Assembly: GCF_004792295.1 (NCBI RefSeq)
Contig: NZ_SRRY01000001.1
Span: 3,293,501 to 3,357,500, forward strand
DNA: 64,000 nucleotides
DNA from: Pseudoalteromonas sp. MEBiC 03607
GTDB lineage: Bacteria > Pseudomonadota > Gammaproteobacteria > Enterobacterales > Alteromonadaceae
Direction of reading: 5' to 3'
A program made the position numbers and the translations under genes. Positions 10,001 through 18,547 of the stretch are shown piece by piece; position 1 is the first letter of the stretch; the number at the start of each line of letters is the position of its first letter. Under the pieces are notes generated by a model. The model ran no database searches. It was not told where the DNA came from and saw nothing but the letters and a program-made list of their open reading frames with translations.

Positions 10001-10025
10001 GCTGTCTTTTAACTTCAAGTTCTAA
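7005..10025 (+). CDS. TonB-dependent outer-membrane receptor with carboxypeptidase-like regulatory domain
   Basis: A 1006-residue receptor. A long signal peptide ends near residue 45 (APAFA). Residues 46-130 form a carboxypeptidase-regulatory-like beta domain (REDGSYDLPQLKPGTYELTF), as in OmpA-like/Oar-type transporters. The plug starts around VEVITVTGSK, and a beta-barrel ends with Phe (RRVQLSFNFKF), the usual outer-membrane assembly signal. Such receptors take up large substrates using TonB-ExbBD. It lies between the wall-salvage regulator and the NamZ-MurQ operon, so peptidoglycan fragments are the best guess for substrate, although no shared operator is visible in its leader. A TonB C-terminal-domain lipoprotein follows on the opposite strand. 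The family is certain; the ligand is inferred. Confidence 0.9.
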   Translation: MKQHASTLAISYIAKATSNALRAKKTAFTGVVMAAALASAPAFANLTGGIKGKVSSPATQQSLAGITVTAKSNVMPKPRTVVTREDGSYDLPQLKPGTYELTFTDKNGVTQTMTVDVLLEQTSSLNVTMGGANENVEVITVTGSKLFREGKSALTNSLGEEAINSVPVGQDYRDLLKLVPGVELSENATLGPSAGGSGVDNSYGFDGVDVSLPMFGNLASEPSTHDVAYVTMDRGGAKAVGFNRSGGFSINTVSKSGTDEFHGNVEYKVQPKSLVATPTGQESYELDKSWLTASLGGPLIEDTLYFYTSYYRPEETRTNKDTAYGEVKDYKNVRDEYFGKLTWAPTDDILINISQRTSEKTIEGRSVGAYETDSVSAGDKADQDIFTLDGSWLLGDATTLSFQYSKLEIESGTTPDTKLSVVPSLTGQLDLSNLTEMGYFSVPSLLDADDNYTAEQIAAYNAGAAPLIAQYGYTEDGQMRGGGGVGAYYQYDNIDFYRDSFELNLEHEFSWGDSYHTLHLGGEWKESKEVLSRLSNGWGRISYVGGLDESLEEGSSAPVIYRARVQQMSLVAGGDAVSAINSEMETLNFEINDTIEVGDWTYNVGVLVSRDTWYGQGLKSASGTLSGYELAPGEKYEMYQTDWTDMIQPRLGVNWNYADQDSVFANFSMYNPEASSLARAASWDRNTRAEIEVEFDEAGKVIYAEPRQGSSGKVFADDLTPRQIKEFTLGTTKYVGSDLVLRAHVRHRKASHFWEDMPNNARLTDYSGVDAEGVPQHIADKGLYVDNLDAIRDEIGGSSYVIAEVDGGETKYWEASIEAEYLGENSYINASYVWSHYYGNFDQDNTTATTDANTFIGSSNYGDGRGRYPWDYKYGTLSGDKPHKVKVYGYYTVPWDANIGAYFVFQSGKPWEAWDGSIYGYSSGTARYGEPAGSRRSPSHWQLDLNYTQDFKFSGDMELQFRADIFNVFDRQTGYNNNPYVSSETFGEYRNYYSPRRVQLSFNFKF

Positions 10026-10042
10026 GTTAATCAATCCTGTTG

Positions 10043-10066
10043 GGGCCGCTATTGCGGCCCTTTTTT
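10043..10066 (+). terminator. Rho-independent terminator after the receptor gene
   Basis: GGGCCGC-TATT-GCGGCCC is followed by six T. Confidence 0.92.
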
Positions 10067-10083
10067 ATGTCTCAAGAACAGAC

Positions 10084-10521
10084 TTAAATTGTACAAAATG
10101 CTTTTGCTGCATCTATATTAACCGCTTCTTTCATAAAGTAGTCGAGCTGCACAGTGCGAATAATCGCTTGCGACTCGCTATTACTTGTACTTGCCTGCCA
10201 CTGCCAACTTTTAAGCGACTCTCGCGATACATCGACAAACAGCCCTTCAGGGAAGCTCTCGACAAAACGGATATCAATCGTATTGCCCTGATTATCAATA
10301 GTTATAACAAAGCGCGCACAGCCCGTCTGTTTGGCAATTAAAGCAGCTTTAGGATAGATAGGCTTTGTTGCATGTTTTAGTGTCCACAGCTGCTCTGCTG
10401 CGTTTTTATTATCACGTAGATCAAGCGCATCGGTTGAGTTACTTGTTGAGGTGTTGGGGAGTTGTGAGCAGCCAGCTAGTAAAGCGAAAGCAGCAATGCT
10501 TAAACTGAAATAAGTCTTCAT
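10084..10521 (-). CDS. Small lipoprotein with TonB C-terminal-like domain
   Basis: A 145-residue protein with a lipoprotein signal ending in LLAGC (Cys17). Residues 50-120 resemble the TonB C-terminal fold: KPIYPKAALIAKQTGCARFVI (PxYP entry, then a beta strand), an IDNQGNTIDIRFVES strand pair and an SLKSWQWQ segment. It lacks the N-terminal transmembrane anchor and Pro-rich spacer of true TonB, so it probably does not energise the receptor and may bind peptides or wall-associated proteins in the periplasm. It is convergent with the receptor gene and separated from the NamZ operon by a terminator. Confidence 0.7.
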   Translation of the reverse strand: MKTYFSLSIAAFALLAGCSQLPNTSTSNSTDALDLRDNKNAAEQLWTLKHATKPIYPKAALIAKQTGCARFVITIDNQGNTIDIRFVESFPEGLFVDVSRESLKSWQWQASTSNSESQAIIRTVQLDYFMKEAVNIDAAKAFCTI

Positions 10522-10574
10522 GGTATATCCTTATAAATCAAGCCCCTGAATATAACACAGCTTTTTATGGATAT

Positions 10575-10598
10575 AAAAAAACGAGGCAAGCGCCTCGT
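10575..10598 (-). terminator. Terminator of the NamZ-MurQ operon
   Basis: ACGAGGC-AAGC-GCCTCGT, with seven A on the plus strand before it, gives a T tract after the hairpin for leftward transcripts. Confidence 0.85.
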
Positions 10599-10623
10599 TC
10601 TTATTTATCTAGTTACCTAGCTA

Positions 10624-11802
10624 TTATTGATAAAGCAAATACGGAGCTCGCTTTCGTTTAAAAGTACTTAAGTCAGCTTGCCAGCTTTGCTTAATTTGCT
10701 GCTCAGTTTGACCTGCTTCAATGGCTAAACGCAATTTATCAGTACCCGCAAGCTTATCCATGAAGCCAGCACGTTCAAAAAACTCTTGATTATTCGCAGT
10801 TAGCTTTTGATAGGCTGAAATAAATAAACTTAAATCTAGACCATGAATATCAGCATCTCGTAAATCTTGACCAAACACTTCAATCTCTTTGAATTTAGGG
10901 TTCATTGATGCGCCTTCAATTGCACGAGGGGTAAAACTAAACTCCCCTAGTTTTATTGGCGAATAGCCCATAACTTGAAACGGAAAATCCGTACCACGGC
11001 CAATGGTAATAGGCGTTGCCTCAAAGAAACAAAGTGATGGGTACAACTGAATCGATTGAGCATTAGGTAAGTTAGGGCTTGGTTTTACCGGTAACTCATA
11101 GCTCATTGTGCGCTCATAATTAGCAACGGGAACCACTGTTAAATTAAGTTTATCTGCATTGTTTATCCATCCCTCACCTTTAATCATTTGAGCCAGTTCA
11201 GCCACTGTCATACCATGTAAAACAGGAATTTCATGCATGCCAACAAACGAACGAAATTGTGGATCAAGGATAGGCCCATCAACATAAGCAATATTCGGGT
11301 TAGGTCTGTCTAATACGATAAATGACTTATCATTCTCAGCTGCCGCTTCCATCATGTAGTGCATTGAGCTGATGTACGTGTAAAAGCGCACACCAACATC
11401 TTGAATATCAAATATAATGACATCGAGATCAGCAAGTACTTCAGGAGTTGGCTTTTTATTGCTGCCATAAATAGAAACAACATCAATACCTGTTTTTGCA
11501 TCAACAGTACTTTTTACATGTGCGCCTGCATCATGATCGCCGCGAAAGCCATGCTCAGGTGCAAATATTTTACTTACCTTAACTCCTCTATCGAGCAATA
11601 AATCAACTAAATGCTGACCATTAATCTCTGAGGTTTGATTAACCACTAAACCAACGCGTTTACCTTTAAGGGCTGGTATATAAGCGTCGTAATTTGCAGC
11701 ACCAACTTGCAATGGCAAGGTGTTTTCAGAGACTTGTTGTGGAGTCTCTTTACAGCCTAACAGTGATAAACAACTGATAATCATAACAACTAAAAAGCGC
11801 AT
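10624..11802 (-). CDS. namZ: NamZ-like exo-beta-N-acetylmuramidase (DUF1343)
   Basis: A 392-residue lipoprotein (lipobox SLLGC, Cys17) of the DUF1343 family, whose Bacillus member NamZ removes terminal MurNAc from glycan strands. Family landmarks include KRVGLVVNQTSE, FAPEHGFRGDHDAGAHV, FDIQDVGVRFYTYISSMHY, VLDRPNPN, GMTVAELA, the SLCFFEATPITIGRGTDFPFQVMG segment and a PFQVxG-type closing motif. The length matches the family. It is the last gene of the symporter-kinase-MurQ-NamZ operon and its stop/start touches murQ. Its product, free MurNAc, would feed the symporter, kinase and etherase encoded just upstream. The function is by family; this protein's specificity is not proven. Confidence 0.88.
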   Translation of the reverse strand: MRFLVVMIISCLSLLGCKETPQQVSENTLPLQVGAANYDAYIPALKGKRVGLVVNQTSEINGQHLVDLLLDRGVKVSKIFAPEHGFRGDHDAGAHVKSTVDAKTGIDVVSIYGSNKKPTPEVLADLDVIIFDIQDVGVRFYTYISSMHYMMEAAAENDKSFIVLDRPNPNIAYVDGPILDPQFRSFVGMHEIPVLHGMTVAELAQMIKGEGWINNADKLNLTVVPVANYERTMSYELPVKPSPNLPNAQSIQLYPSLCFFEATPITIGRGTDFPFQVMGYSPIKLGEFSFTPRAIEGASMNPKFKEIEVFGQDLRDADIHGLDLSLFISAYQKLTANNQEFFERAGFMDKLAGTDKLRLAIEAGQTEQQIKQSWQADLSTFKRKRAPYLLYQ

Positions 11803-12737
11803 TATTCCTCCACCGCTTTACGTAAAAAACCATCAGCTTTGGATAGAAGCTCTTTAGCATCAACTGCCGATTTTCCTGTTAGTACAATTAAAATAGCTAG
11901 TTTGGCACTTTGCTCTGCTTGCTTTAACGCATCAACTGCTTGCTGCTGCGTACAATCAGTCGCTTGCATCACGATACGTATAGCGCGGGCATGCAACTTT
12001 TCATTGCTGGCATTCACATCGACCATTAAATTTTTATACACTTTGCCTGTGCGTATCATGCTGGCGGTACTTAACATGTTTAATACAAGCTTTTGTGCTG
12101 TGCCCGATTTCATTCGGGTTGAGCCTGTTACAGCTTCAGCTCCGACCACCGGACAAATGCCAATTTGTGGTAAACACATGACCGCTGAATTAGGATTACA
12201 AGTCACACCTACAGTTACACAACCTATTGATTTTGCATATTCAATTGCAGAGCACACATAAGGTGTGCGCCCACTGGCAGCTATGCCGACAACAACGTCG
12301 CGGCTCGTTAAGTTGGCATTTTTTAAATCTTCAATAGCTAAGGTCGTGCTATCTTCAGCGCCTTCAACAGCCTTTTTAAAGGCCGTATCACCTCCTGCGA
12401 TAATTCCTTGCACTTGCTGATCATTCACACTGTAAGTAGGAGCACATTCAACCGCATCCAAAATACCTAAGCGACCGCTGGTGCCAGCACCAATGTAAAT
12501 CAACCTACCGCCTTGCTGAAACGCTTCTACAATGTGATCAACCGCAGCACTTATTTGCGGAATAACAAGTTTTACTGCCGCAGCCACTTTATGATCTTCA
12601 TTATTGATTTTAGTGAGGATCTCAGTAGTGCTGAGCAAGTCAATATCCAAAGTGTCAGGGTTTTGTCCTTCTGAGACAATGCCATTTAACTCTTCGAGTA
12701 ATTCACGTTGTTGCTTAAATACGTGCTCAGGGCTCAT
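11802..12737 (-). CDS. murQ: N-acetylmuramic acid 6-phosphate etherase
   Basis: MurQ cleaves the lactyl ether of MurNAc-6-phosphate to GlcNAc-6-phosphate and D-lactate in the cytoplasm. The protein has the SIS domain and MurQ signatures [63 protein letters not shown] and [12 protein letters not shown], all close to E. coli MurQ. I chose ATG 12737 (AAGGA seven bases upstream), which overlaps the end of the kinase gene by 11 bases; ATG 12764 would add nine residues. It shares one base with the downstream NamZ-like gene. Overlaps indicate translational coupling across the operon. Confidence 0.96.
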   Translation of the reverse strand: MSPEHVFKQQRELLEELNGIVSEGQNPDTLDIDLLSTTEILTKINNEDHKVAAAVKLVIPQISAAVDHIVEAFQQGGRLIYIGAGTSGRLGILDAVECAPTYSVNDQQVQGIIAGGDTAFKKAVEGAEDSTTLAIEDLKNANLTSRDVVVGIAASGRTPYVCSAIEYAKSIGCVTVGVTCNPNSAVMCLPQIGICPVVGAEAVTGSTRMKSGTAQKLVLNMLSTASMIRTGKVYKNLMVDVNASNEKLHARAIRIVMQATDCTQQQAVDALKQAEQSAKLAILIVLTGKSAVDAKELLSKADGFLRKAVEE

Positions 12738-13638
12738 TGGGTTGTCCTTCTTCAATAATGTCATAATAATGCTTTGCCGCTAAAATTGAGGCGCCAGTTA
12801 AAGAATCTCCCTTACAAGGAGATAGTTCATTTTGTAAGGTTTGTGGTAATAATGGTTTGCTCACCTTCGCAAGACCACCTATTAAAATTACCGGTAAAGG
12901 TGAGTTGCCTCTGCTTTTGCTAATTAACTCAACCACTGACTGTGTATGTTCTGCCAAAACACTTTTTGCCACCTTACATTCATCTTGTAAGCTAAACACC
13001 AACGGACTAAATGCTGCGTAATCTGCGGGTTTAGCAAGTTTAAGCCAATCACTAATTGCTTGACGAGTACATCCTAGCTGCTCACTCAAGCGAATTGTTA
13101 AAGGGCTTTTTGGTAAATCAAAACTATCTATATCGTTTAATAAATGCTGTACAGCCATAAGGCCAATGCGGGCACCACCACCAAAGTCATCAACAGTGAA
13201 CCCCCAACCCCCAACCAATTTAATTTGATTTTGAGCCGTTAATCGTGCCCCGACAGCTCCCGTGCCAAGAGCTACGACAACGCAAGGAGCACCTAAATTT
13301 GCCCCATACAGTGAAGTAGTCGCATCACTTGTAATCTCTAAGTAAGCAAATTCGATTTCATAAATAAGCTTGAGCATTACTTTGACTTGCTCAGCAAGGC
13401 TTACTGACGAACCACCAGCAAGCCCCATAACGGTAACCATATCGCTAGGCTTAGCATTGCTTTGTTCGCACACCTCGCGCGTCACTTTAACAATGTTTTC
13501 AACTGCTAAATCAAGATCATTCGACAGTGATGCAGAGCCAGCCTGAGCACGAAATTGCTTACCCGTTGCCAGCTCTTTAAGCTCAGCTACCACCTTAGTG
13601 CCACCGCCATCGATGGCTAAAATATATGATGGCGCCAT
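12727..13638 (-). CDS. BadF/BadG-type amino-sugar kinase (MurK/NagK-like)
   Basis: A 303-residue ASKHA-fold kinase: the phosphate-1 loop [13 protein letters not shown] at the N-terminus, [15 protein letters not shown], the ALGTGAVG phosphate-2 loop and [17 protein letters not shown]. The family includes GlcNAc kinases and the Clostridium MurK, which phosphorylates MurNAc and GlcNAc at C6. No MurP phosphotransferase gene is present here, so a kinase must supply MurNAc-6-phosphate to MurQ, the next gene; MurNAc is therefore the likely substrate. Its ATG directly follows the TAA of the symporter gene. Confidence 0.88.
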   Translation of the reverse strand: MAPSYILAIDGGGTKVVAELKELATGKQFRAQAGSASLSNDLDLAVENIVKVTREVCEQSNAKPSDMVTVMGLAGGSSVSLAEQVKVMLKLIYEIEFAYLEITSDATTSLYGANLGAPCVVVALGTGAVGARLTAQNQIKLVGGWGFTVDDFGGGARIGLMAVQHLLNDIDSFDLPKSPLTIRLSEQLGCTRQAISDWLKLAKPADYAAFSPLVFSLQDECKVAKSVLAEHTQSVVELISKSRGNSPLPVILIGGLAKVSKPLLPQTLQNELSPCKGDSLTGASILAAKHYYDIIEEGQPNEP

Positions 13639-15207
13639 TTATGCCGTTGCCTCATTGCTTGCTTTTCCTATACAGCACACTAATGTGGCAAGCAAGGTGC
13701 CAATACATAATTGCCACGTAAACCCTAAGTAAAAGCGCATAGATTCAGGCAGTAACCAATCAATCATGTAAGGTTGCATGAATAGGGTCACCATAAATCC
13801 TGTAATTAAGGCAGCTAATACTGACCCTTCACTGCCACGCTTGGTAAATAAAGTTGTAAAGTACACCCCTAATAAACCACTGTAGGAAAAGACCATTACG
13901 CTTAGAGCAAATTTTAATAATGGCATATCGCTATACTGCTGCCAGAAATAACAAAGGATAGCCATTAGCGCTAAAGCAAGACTTACCAGCGCCATACCCA
14001 CACGACCTGCTTTAACAAAGTGCTGATCGCTCACTTGCTTATTGGCTTTCTCTAAATATGGGCGATATAAATCTTGCACGATGACTGAAGACATCGAACT
14101 AAGCCCAGAGTTCAAAGTAGAAATAGCGGCAGCAATAATACCGACACTCACTAAGCCTTTCACTCCGGCTGGTACTTCGTTTAATACGTAGTACATAAAG
14201 ATAGTGATTTTTTCACCGTTAAACTCTTGAACAACCGTTTGCCCAGCTTCGCTATTCATTAATGCTGGTTGCTGATAAACAATGTAAAGCAGTAAACCAA
14301 TAAAGATAAAAATAGCCATAACCGGGATCACCATGACCACTGAAAGTAGTAAAGCTTTACTGCCCTCTTTCGGGCTTTTACAGGTTAACAAGCGTTGTGT
14401 CATATCTTGGTCAAGACCAAATGCGGCAATATTTAATAACACAAAACCAGTTAGAACAGAGGCCATGTTGAACACCCCTGACGGGCCAAAGTCTAAATCA
14501 AACTTAAACAGTGCCAACTTTGAGTCTGCCCCTGGGCTTGGTTCATTTAAGGTTGCAATAATGGTTGAAAAATCGGCTGGAATAACGTTCAGCAAGCTCC
14601 AAATAACCGCAATAGCCGCACTCACATAGACAATGCTTTGCAATACATCAGAATAAATAACGCTGCGGATCCCGCCCAAAAAGGTATACAACAAACCTGC
14701 TAGTGCCAGCACTAGAGTGGCTACAACCACACTGTCTGCATCGATATTTCCGTATAAAATCATCGCAACAGCAATCGCTGCCATATATAAACGAGCACCA
14801 CTTGCAAACACTCGGCCAAATAAGTACATCAAGCCGCTGCGTCGCTTTGCTTTAGGACCAATGCGTTTTTCTAATAACTCATAGACCGTATAAACTTTTT
14901 GCTGATAAAACTTTGGAATTAAGAATGCAGAAACAATAAACGCCGCAATAAAGGCACCAATATTGGTAGCAATATAAGAAAAGTCACCTTGGTAGCCTTG
15001 ATCTGGCCCACCAATAAAAGTGGCAGCTGACTGCGAAGTAGCCAGTACAGATATCGCAACCATCCACGTTGGCATGCTATTTCCGCCTAGAAAAAAATCT
15101 TGGCTTGAGTTAGCACGTTTGCGATTAAACCACCAACCACTTAACAACAAAATTGCCGCGTAGCCTGCGAATACTAGCCAATCGAGTAAAGCGTAATTTG
15201 CACTCAT
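13639..15207 (-). CDS. Sodium:solute symporter (SSS family)
   Basis: A 522-residue inner-membrane protein with about thirteen to fourteen hydrophobic segments and SSS-family features: FLGGNSMPTWMVAISVLATSQSAATFIGGP near the start, the GRVFASGARLYMAAIAVAMILYG segment, and TLNSGLSSMSSVIVQDLYRPY in the middle, typical of SLC5-like carriers. It is the first gene of the four-gene operon with the kinase, MurQ and NamZ, so it probably imports MurNAc or a related amino sugar with sodium. A well-formed inverted repeat at 15232-15248 sits just upstream of its start. Confidence 0.88.
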   Translation of the reverse strand: MSANYALLDWLVFAGYAAILLLSGWWFNRKRANSSQDFFLGGNSMPTWMVAISVLATSQSAATFIGGPDQGYQGDFSYIATNIGAFIAAFIVSAFLIPKFYQQKVYTVYELLEKRIGPKAKRRSGLMYLFGRVFASGARLYMAAIAVAMILYGNIDADSVVVATLVLALAGLLYTFLGGIRSVIYSDVLQSIVYVSAAIAVIWSLLNVIPADFSTIIATLNEPSPGADSKLALFKFDLDFGPSGVFNMASVLTGFVLLNIAAFGLDQDMTQRLLTCKSPKEGSKALLLSVVMVIPVMAIFIFIGLLLYIVYQQPALMNSEAGQTVVQEFNGEKITIFMYYVLNEVPAGVKGLVSVGIIAAAISTLNSGLSSMSSVIVQDLYRPYLEKANKQVSDQHFVKAGRVGMALVSLALALMAILCYFWQQYSDMPLLKFALSVMVFSYSGLLGVYFTTLFTKRGSEGSVLAALITGFMVTLFMQPYMIDWLLPESMRFYLGFTWQLCIGTLLATLVCCIGKASNEATA

Positions 15208-15231
15208 TTATTATCCTAACCCAAACCTTGA

Positions 15232-15248
15232 TGGAATATATTATTCCA
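15232..15248. promoter_or_regulatory. Putative MurR-like operator upstream of the symporter operon
   Basis: TGGAATATATTATTCCA: seven-base perfect inverted arms with a three-base spacer, 25 bases before the symporter ATG. The same arms recur at 5617-5639 and 19888-19904, each at the head of a wall-salvage transcript. Binding by the RpiR-family regulator at 5784 is inferred. Confidence 0.72.
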
Positions 15249-15287
15249 TCATTATGACAAAATTAAAATACTTTTATTTTATTATTT

Positions 15288-16037
15288 TTAGTTACCTAGG
15301 CTAGGTAATTGCCACTGACTTTGTTTTTGCTGATATTGCGCTTTGGTCAGGCTTACCAGTAATGGCTTTTTACGCTCATCAAGCCAGGCTAGTAATGTGT
15401 CCATATCGCTTTCAGTCATCGCTGTACAACCCGCAGTTGGTTTACTAGGTGCTCGCCACAAATGCATAAAGATACAGCTGCCCGCGCCATTAATATTGCT
15501 TGGGTTATGCTTAACAACAATGCCTTTTTTATAGAGATTATCTTGGCTATAAATATCTCGGCGCATCCACTCCGAAGAGTCCTTAACCGCCTCTTCACCA
15601 ACAACCGCCTTATCAACTAGTTGGTTATAAAAAGGTGAGCCTTTCACATCGATACAATAGTCGTTAGCGGTCATTGCTTGATAGTTAAGGTTTGTTTGCA
15701 GTGAATCTAAATAACCGAATGCTGTACCTAACTCAAAAATGCCCGCAGGCGCTTTACCATCACCCTCTTGTTTTTGCTGTCCAGGTTGTGGCGGATGTAG
15801 CCCTACCCCCCAAGCAAGACCAGTGCGGCCAAGCACCACAGCATGCTGCTGGCCTTGTTGTTGCCAGCTACCAGCATTTTTTTCAAAGCGATACAACGTG
15901 GCATCAATAGCATCACTGTCATTAGCGACCACCACCACGAGCTGCTGATGACTGTTATCAATGACTGGTTTAGGTGATTCTACGCTTGCACAAGCGGTTA
16001 AACTCATAGCTGCAATAAGACTGACTAGTTTTTTCAT
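15288..16037 (-). CDS. L,D-transpeptidase (YkuD)-fold lipoprotein
   Basis: A 249-residue protein with lipobox SLTAC. The catalytic region carries VVKHNPSNINGAGSCIFMHLW followed by KPTAGCTAM, a variant of the His...Ser-x-Gly-Cys motif of L,D-transpeptidase-fold enzymes; Cys in TAGC is the likely nucleophile. A YPFR-like MRRDIYSQDNLYKKG segment precedes it. Related proteins crosslink or trim wall peptides or carry out amide hydrolysis. I chose ATG 16037 because it forms an ATGA overlap with the epimerase stop, with GGAG ten bases upstream; ATG 16046 is too close to that GGAG. Given its neighbours, trimming of imported or periplasmic muropeptides is likely. Confidence 0.8.
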   Translation of the reverse strand: MKKLVSLIAAMSLTACASVESPKPVIDNSHQQLVVVVANDSDAIDATLYRFEKNAGSWQQQGQQHAVVLGRTGLAWGVGLHPPQPGQQKQEGDGKAPAGIFELGTAFGYLDSLQTNLNYQAMTANDYCIDVKGSPFYNQLVDKAVVGEEAVKDSSEWMRRDIYSQDNLYKKGIVVKHNPSNINGAGSCIFMHLWRAPSKPTAGCTAMTESDMDTLLAWLDERKKPLLVSLTKAQYQQKQSQWQLPSLGN

Positions 16038-17146
16038 GCTGGCCATACTCCGTTTGTTATTAGTTCTAGACCGTTTATTGATTCAATACCAAGGCCGGGG
16101 GCATCCGATAAGTTAATTTGTGGACCGTTAAATACAACCCCACCTTGAACCGGGTCGTATTGACCAAGCGCTGGACCGTCGAGGTCTATTTTGCTTATTT
16201 GTTGCGCTTTGGCTGAAGCTAAATGCGCTGCACCTGCCACAGCAATACTGCCCTCTAACATACAGCCAATCATACACTCTGCTTGGTATTGGGCAGTGAT
16301 ATTAGCAATCTCAATTGCTCGACTTAAACCGCCCGTTTTCATTAATTTAATATTGATAATATCAACTGCGCCAAGCTCTAAAAGTTGTATTACTTGCTTA
16401 GGTGAAAAGGCGCTTTCATCGGCCATGATCGGAGTGTTCACTCGCTCAGTAATATATTTGAGCCCTTGAATATCACTGCTTTTTACTGGCTGCTCAACCA
16501 ACTCTAACACCACACCTGCTTGCTCAAGTTGTTGCAGTGCAAACACTGTTTGTTTGGCATTCCACCCTTGGTTTACATCTAAACGTAACTGCGCCTTAGC
16601 GGCAAACCCTGCGTGAATTGCTTTTACACGTTCAATATCTTGATTAAGGTTATTGCCGATTTTTATTTTTAATACATCAAAACCTTGCTCAACCGCTCGC
16701 TGACAGTCACTAAGCATTTTATCTATGTTATCTACGCTGATGGTAATATCAGTCTTTAACTCTGACTTACCACCACCGAGCAATTTGTATAAAGGCGCTC
16801 TGTAGAGCTTGCCCCATAAGTCGTAAACCGCTAATTCTAAAGCCGCTTTTGCGCTGCTATTACCAATCACCGTTGATTGAATAATGTGAGTAAGCTGGTT
16901 GATGTTTTCGATTTCATGCCCTATCAGTTTAGGAGCAATAAACTGCTGAATCACCGCTATCATGCCTTGATGTGTATCACCTGTGATAACGGGAGTTGCA
17001 GCAGCCGAGCCATAACCGACTTGACCACATTCGGTGTCTATTAAAACCACTAGGTCTTCAATAAAACTCACTTCTCTAAGCGCTGTTTTAAATGGCGTGA
17101 CCAAAGGCACTTTAAGTTTCGCAAAACGAACTGCTTTAATTTTCAT
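16034..17146 (-). CDS. L-Ala-D/L-Glu epimerase (enolase superfamily)
   Basis: A 370-residue enolase-superfamily enzyme of the muconate-lactonising subgroup. Catalytic positions are clear: the K-x-K pair Lys160/Lys162, metal ligands Asp190, Glu218 and Asp243, and Lys267 opposite. E. coli YcjG/AEE converts L-Ala-D-Glu, released from wall peptides, to L-Ala-L-Glu for ordinary peptidases. The gene follows a gamma-D-glutamyl endopeptidase gene in the same operon, which would make exactly that dipeptide, so the assignment is stronger than from the family alone. It overlaps the next gene by four bases. Confidence 0.9.
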   Translation of the reverse strand: MKIKAVRFAKLKVPLVTPFKTALREVSFIEDLVVLIDTECGQVGYGSAAATPVITGDTHQGMIAVIQQFIAPKLIGHEIENINQLTHIIQSTVIGNSSAKAALELAVYDLWGKLYRAPLYKLLGGGKSELKTDITISVDNIDKMLSDCQRAVEQGFDVLKIKIGNNLNQDIERVKAIHAGFAAKAQLRLDVNQGWNAKQTVFALQQLEQAGVVLELVEQPVKSSDIQGLKYITERVNTPIMADESAFSPKQVIQLLELGAVDIINIKLMKTGGLSRAIEIANITAQYQAECMIGCMLEGSIAVAGAAHLASAKAQQISKIDLDGPALGQYDPVQGGVVFNGPQINLSDAPGLGIESINGLELITNGVWPA

Positions 17147-17154
17147 ACAGGCCT

Positions 17155-18531
17155 CTATCGAATACGCTTAATGTTATAAACACGGTCTAGGTAACTTGTT
17201 TCTTGAGATAATCGCAGGGGTAACAAGGGGGTAACCGATACGCCATTAAGCGCACTACTATAAAAGCTGCCATCGCCTTTGTTATAGCCTAAGCCTTTCA
17301 CATCATGAATAACATACGGCTCGCCTTGGTGCTCTCCTAAATACATCATCACGTGACCTGGAATATAAATAAGATCGCCAATCGCCATATTTTTAACCAC
17401 CGGTAATTTTGCGTCTGCGGTCGTATTTTTATCAAAGCGATTATTTTGTCCGTACTCACTACTGCCTTGCTGGCCTGAATTACGTGGCATTAATAAGCCA
17501 AAACTTTTATAAATTTCGCCTACAAAGCCTGTACAGTCACGGCCATTGTAATCATGTCCCCAGCCATAACGTTCACCTAAAAACTTAAAACCTTGTTTTA
17601 TTAGGTTTTGCTCGTTGTATTCTAAGTAACCTAAATTTACGTCGGCGGTTTTACTGATCATCGCCGGTTTTATAACAAGCTGGCCTTGCTCATTGCGGGT
17701 GGGCAGCTGAACAACATGGCTTGCATACGTGTTTTGACCATTGAGCAAATTAGGTACTTGTTCGTTATCAAGCAAAGGTAAACGCACACCCATATCTAGT
17801 TGGACTTCTGAGCTTGCAGTGTCGTTAGGCACATAGGCGGTATTTACTTTTGCGCCGGTTACAACCAAAAAGTTATCTTGCTCTCGATAAGCTTTAATTT
17901 CATCAGCGTCAGCAAAAGCTATATCTTCACTAGGTGCCCATGCTAAATAGTTGTAAGCACGAACTAAGAGCCATTTTTTATCTGCACTTTGATGCAATAC
18001 AGCAACCGCTTCACCCGGGAACATGCCGCTTTCTTGAAAGCGATCTAAGTCTTGATCAAGACCACTATTTAATACTCGGTCCCAGGTTGGAAAAGTGCGC
18101 AGAGCAGTTCGCTTAACAACCATACCAAAACGGACCTTGTTACTACTGGCCACTTTATTAAGGTTTAGGTTAGCTTGATATTTGGCGAAGTCTTTGGCGG
18201 TTAACTGTCTACCATCAGTAAAAAAACGCGGGCTTTTAGGGATAGAGCTTGCAGAGTGAATCGCGCTTGTTAATTCCTCTTTACTCAATGTTGTTTGAAA
18301 TGACAGTGGATCAACAATATATTTATTTTCTTTAATCAGTTTTTCGTTAAAGGCTGTAATTTGCGCCTCTGTCATGATCATTTTTGCCGATGCACCTTTC
18401 GCTAACCAGTAATTGGGCGAAAGTTGCGTCTGAGTAACCGCAATAACATCTGATTGCCAGCCCTCAGCATGAATAGGTGCACAAAAGGCTACACCTAAGC
18501 TAATTGATAACGCGATAATTGAACGACGCAT
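17155..18531 (-). CDS. SH3/NlpC-P60 gamma-D-glutamyl-diamino acid endopeptidase
   Basis: A 458-residue secreted protein with a signal peptide (residues 1-22, IHA) and no lipobox. The N-terminal half has SH3-like segments (around 135-240), and the C-terminal half is an NlpC/P60 cysteine peptidase with catalytic Cys333 (GRDCTGFVGE), His393 (PGHVMMYLG) and a third polar His409. The layout matches YkfC-type dipeptidyl-peptidase VI, which cuts between D-Glu and diaminopimelate to free L-Ala-D-Glu. It lies directly before the epimerase gene (eight-base gap), giving a two-step peptide recycling route. Confidence 0.9.
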   Translation of the reverse strand: MRRSIIALSISLGVAFCAPIHAEGWQSDVIAVTQTQLSPNYWLAKGASAKMIMTEAQITAFNEKLIKENKYIVDPLSFQTTLSKEELTSAIHSASSIPKSPRFFTDGRQLTAKDFAKYQANLNLNKVASSNKVRFGMVVKRTALRTFPTWDRVLNSGLDQDLDRFQESGMFPGEAVAVLHQSADKKWLLVRAYNYLAWAPSEDIAFADADEIKAYREQDNFLVVTGAKVNTAYVPNDTASSEVQLDMGVRLPLLDNEQVPNLLNGQNTYASHVVQLPTRNEQGQLVIKPAMISKTADVNLGYLEYNEQNLIKQGFKFLGERYGWGHDYNGRDCTGFVGEIYKSFGLLMPRNSGQQGSSEYGQNNRFDKNTTADAKLPVVKNMAIGDLIYIPGHVMMYLGEHQGEPYVIHDVKGLGYNKGDGSFYSSALNGVSVTPLLPLRLSQETSYLDRVYNIKRIR

Positions 18532-18547
18532 AGCTGTTCCTTAATTC

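Noticed and set aside
9868..10341. 157-codon plus-strand frame spanning the receptor end and the TonB-like gene
   Set aside because: It crosses a strong terminator and two well-supported genes in other frames.
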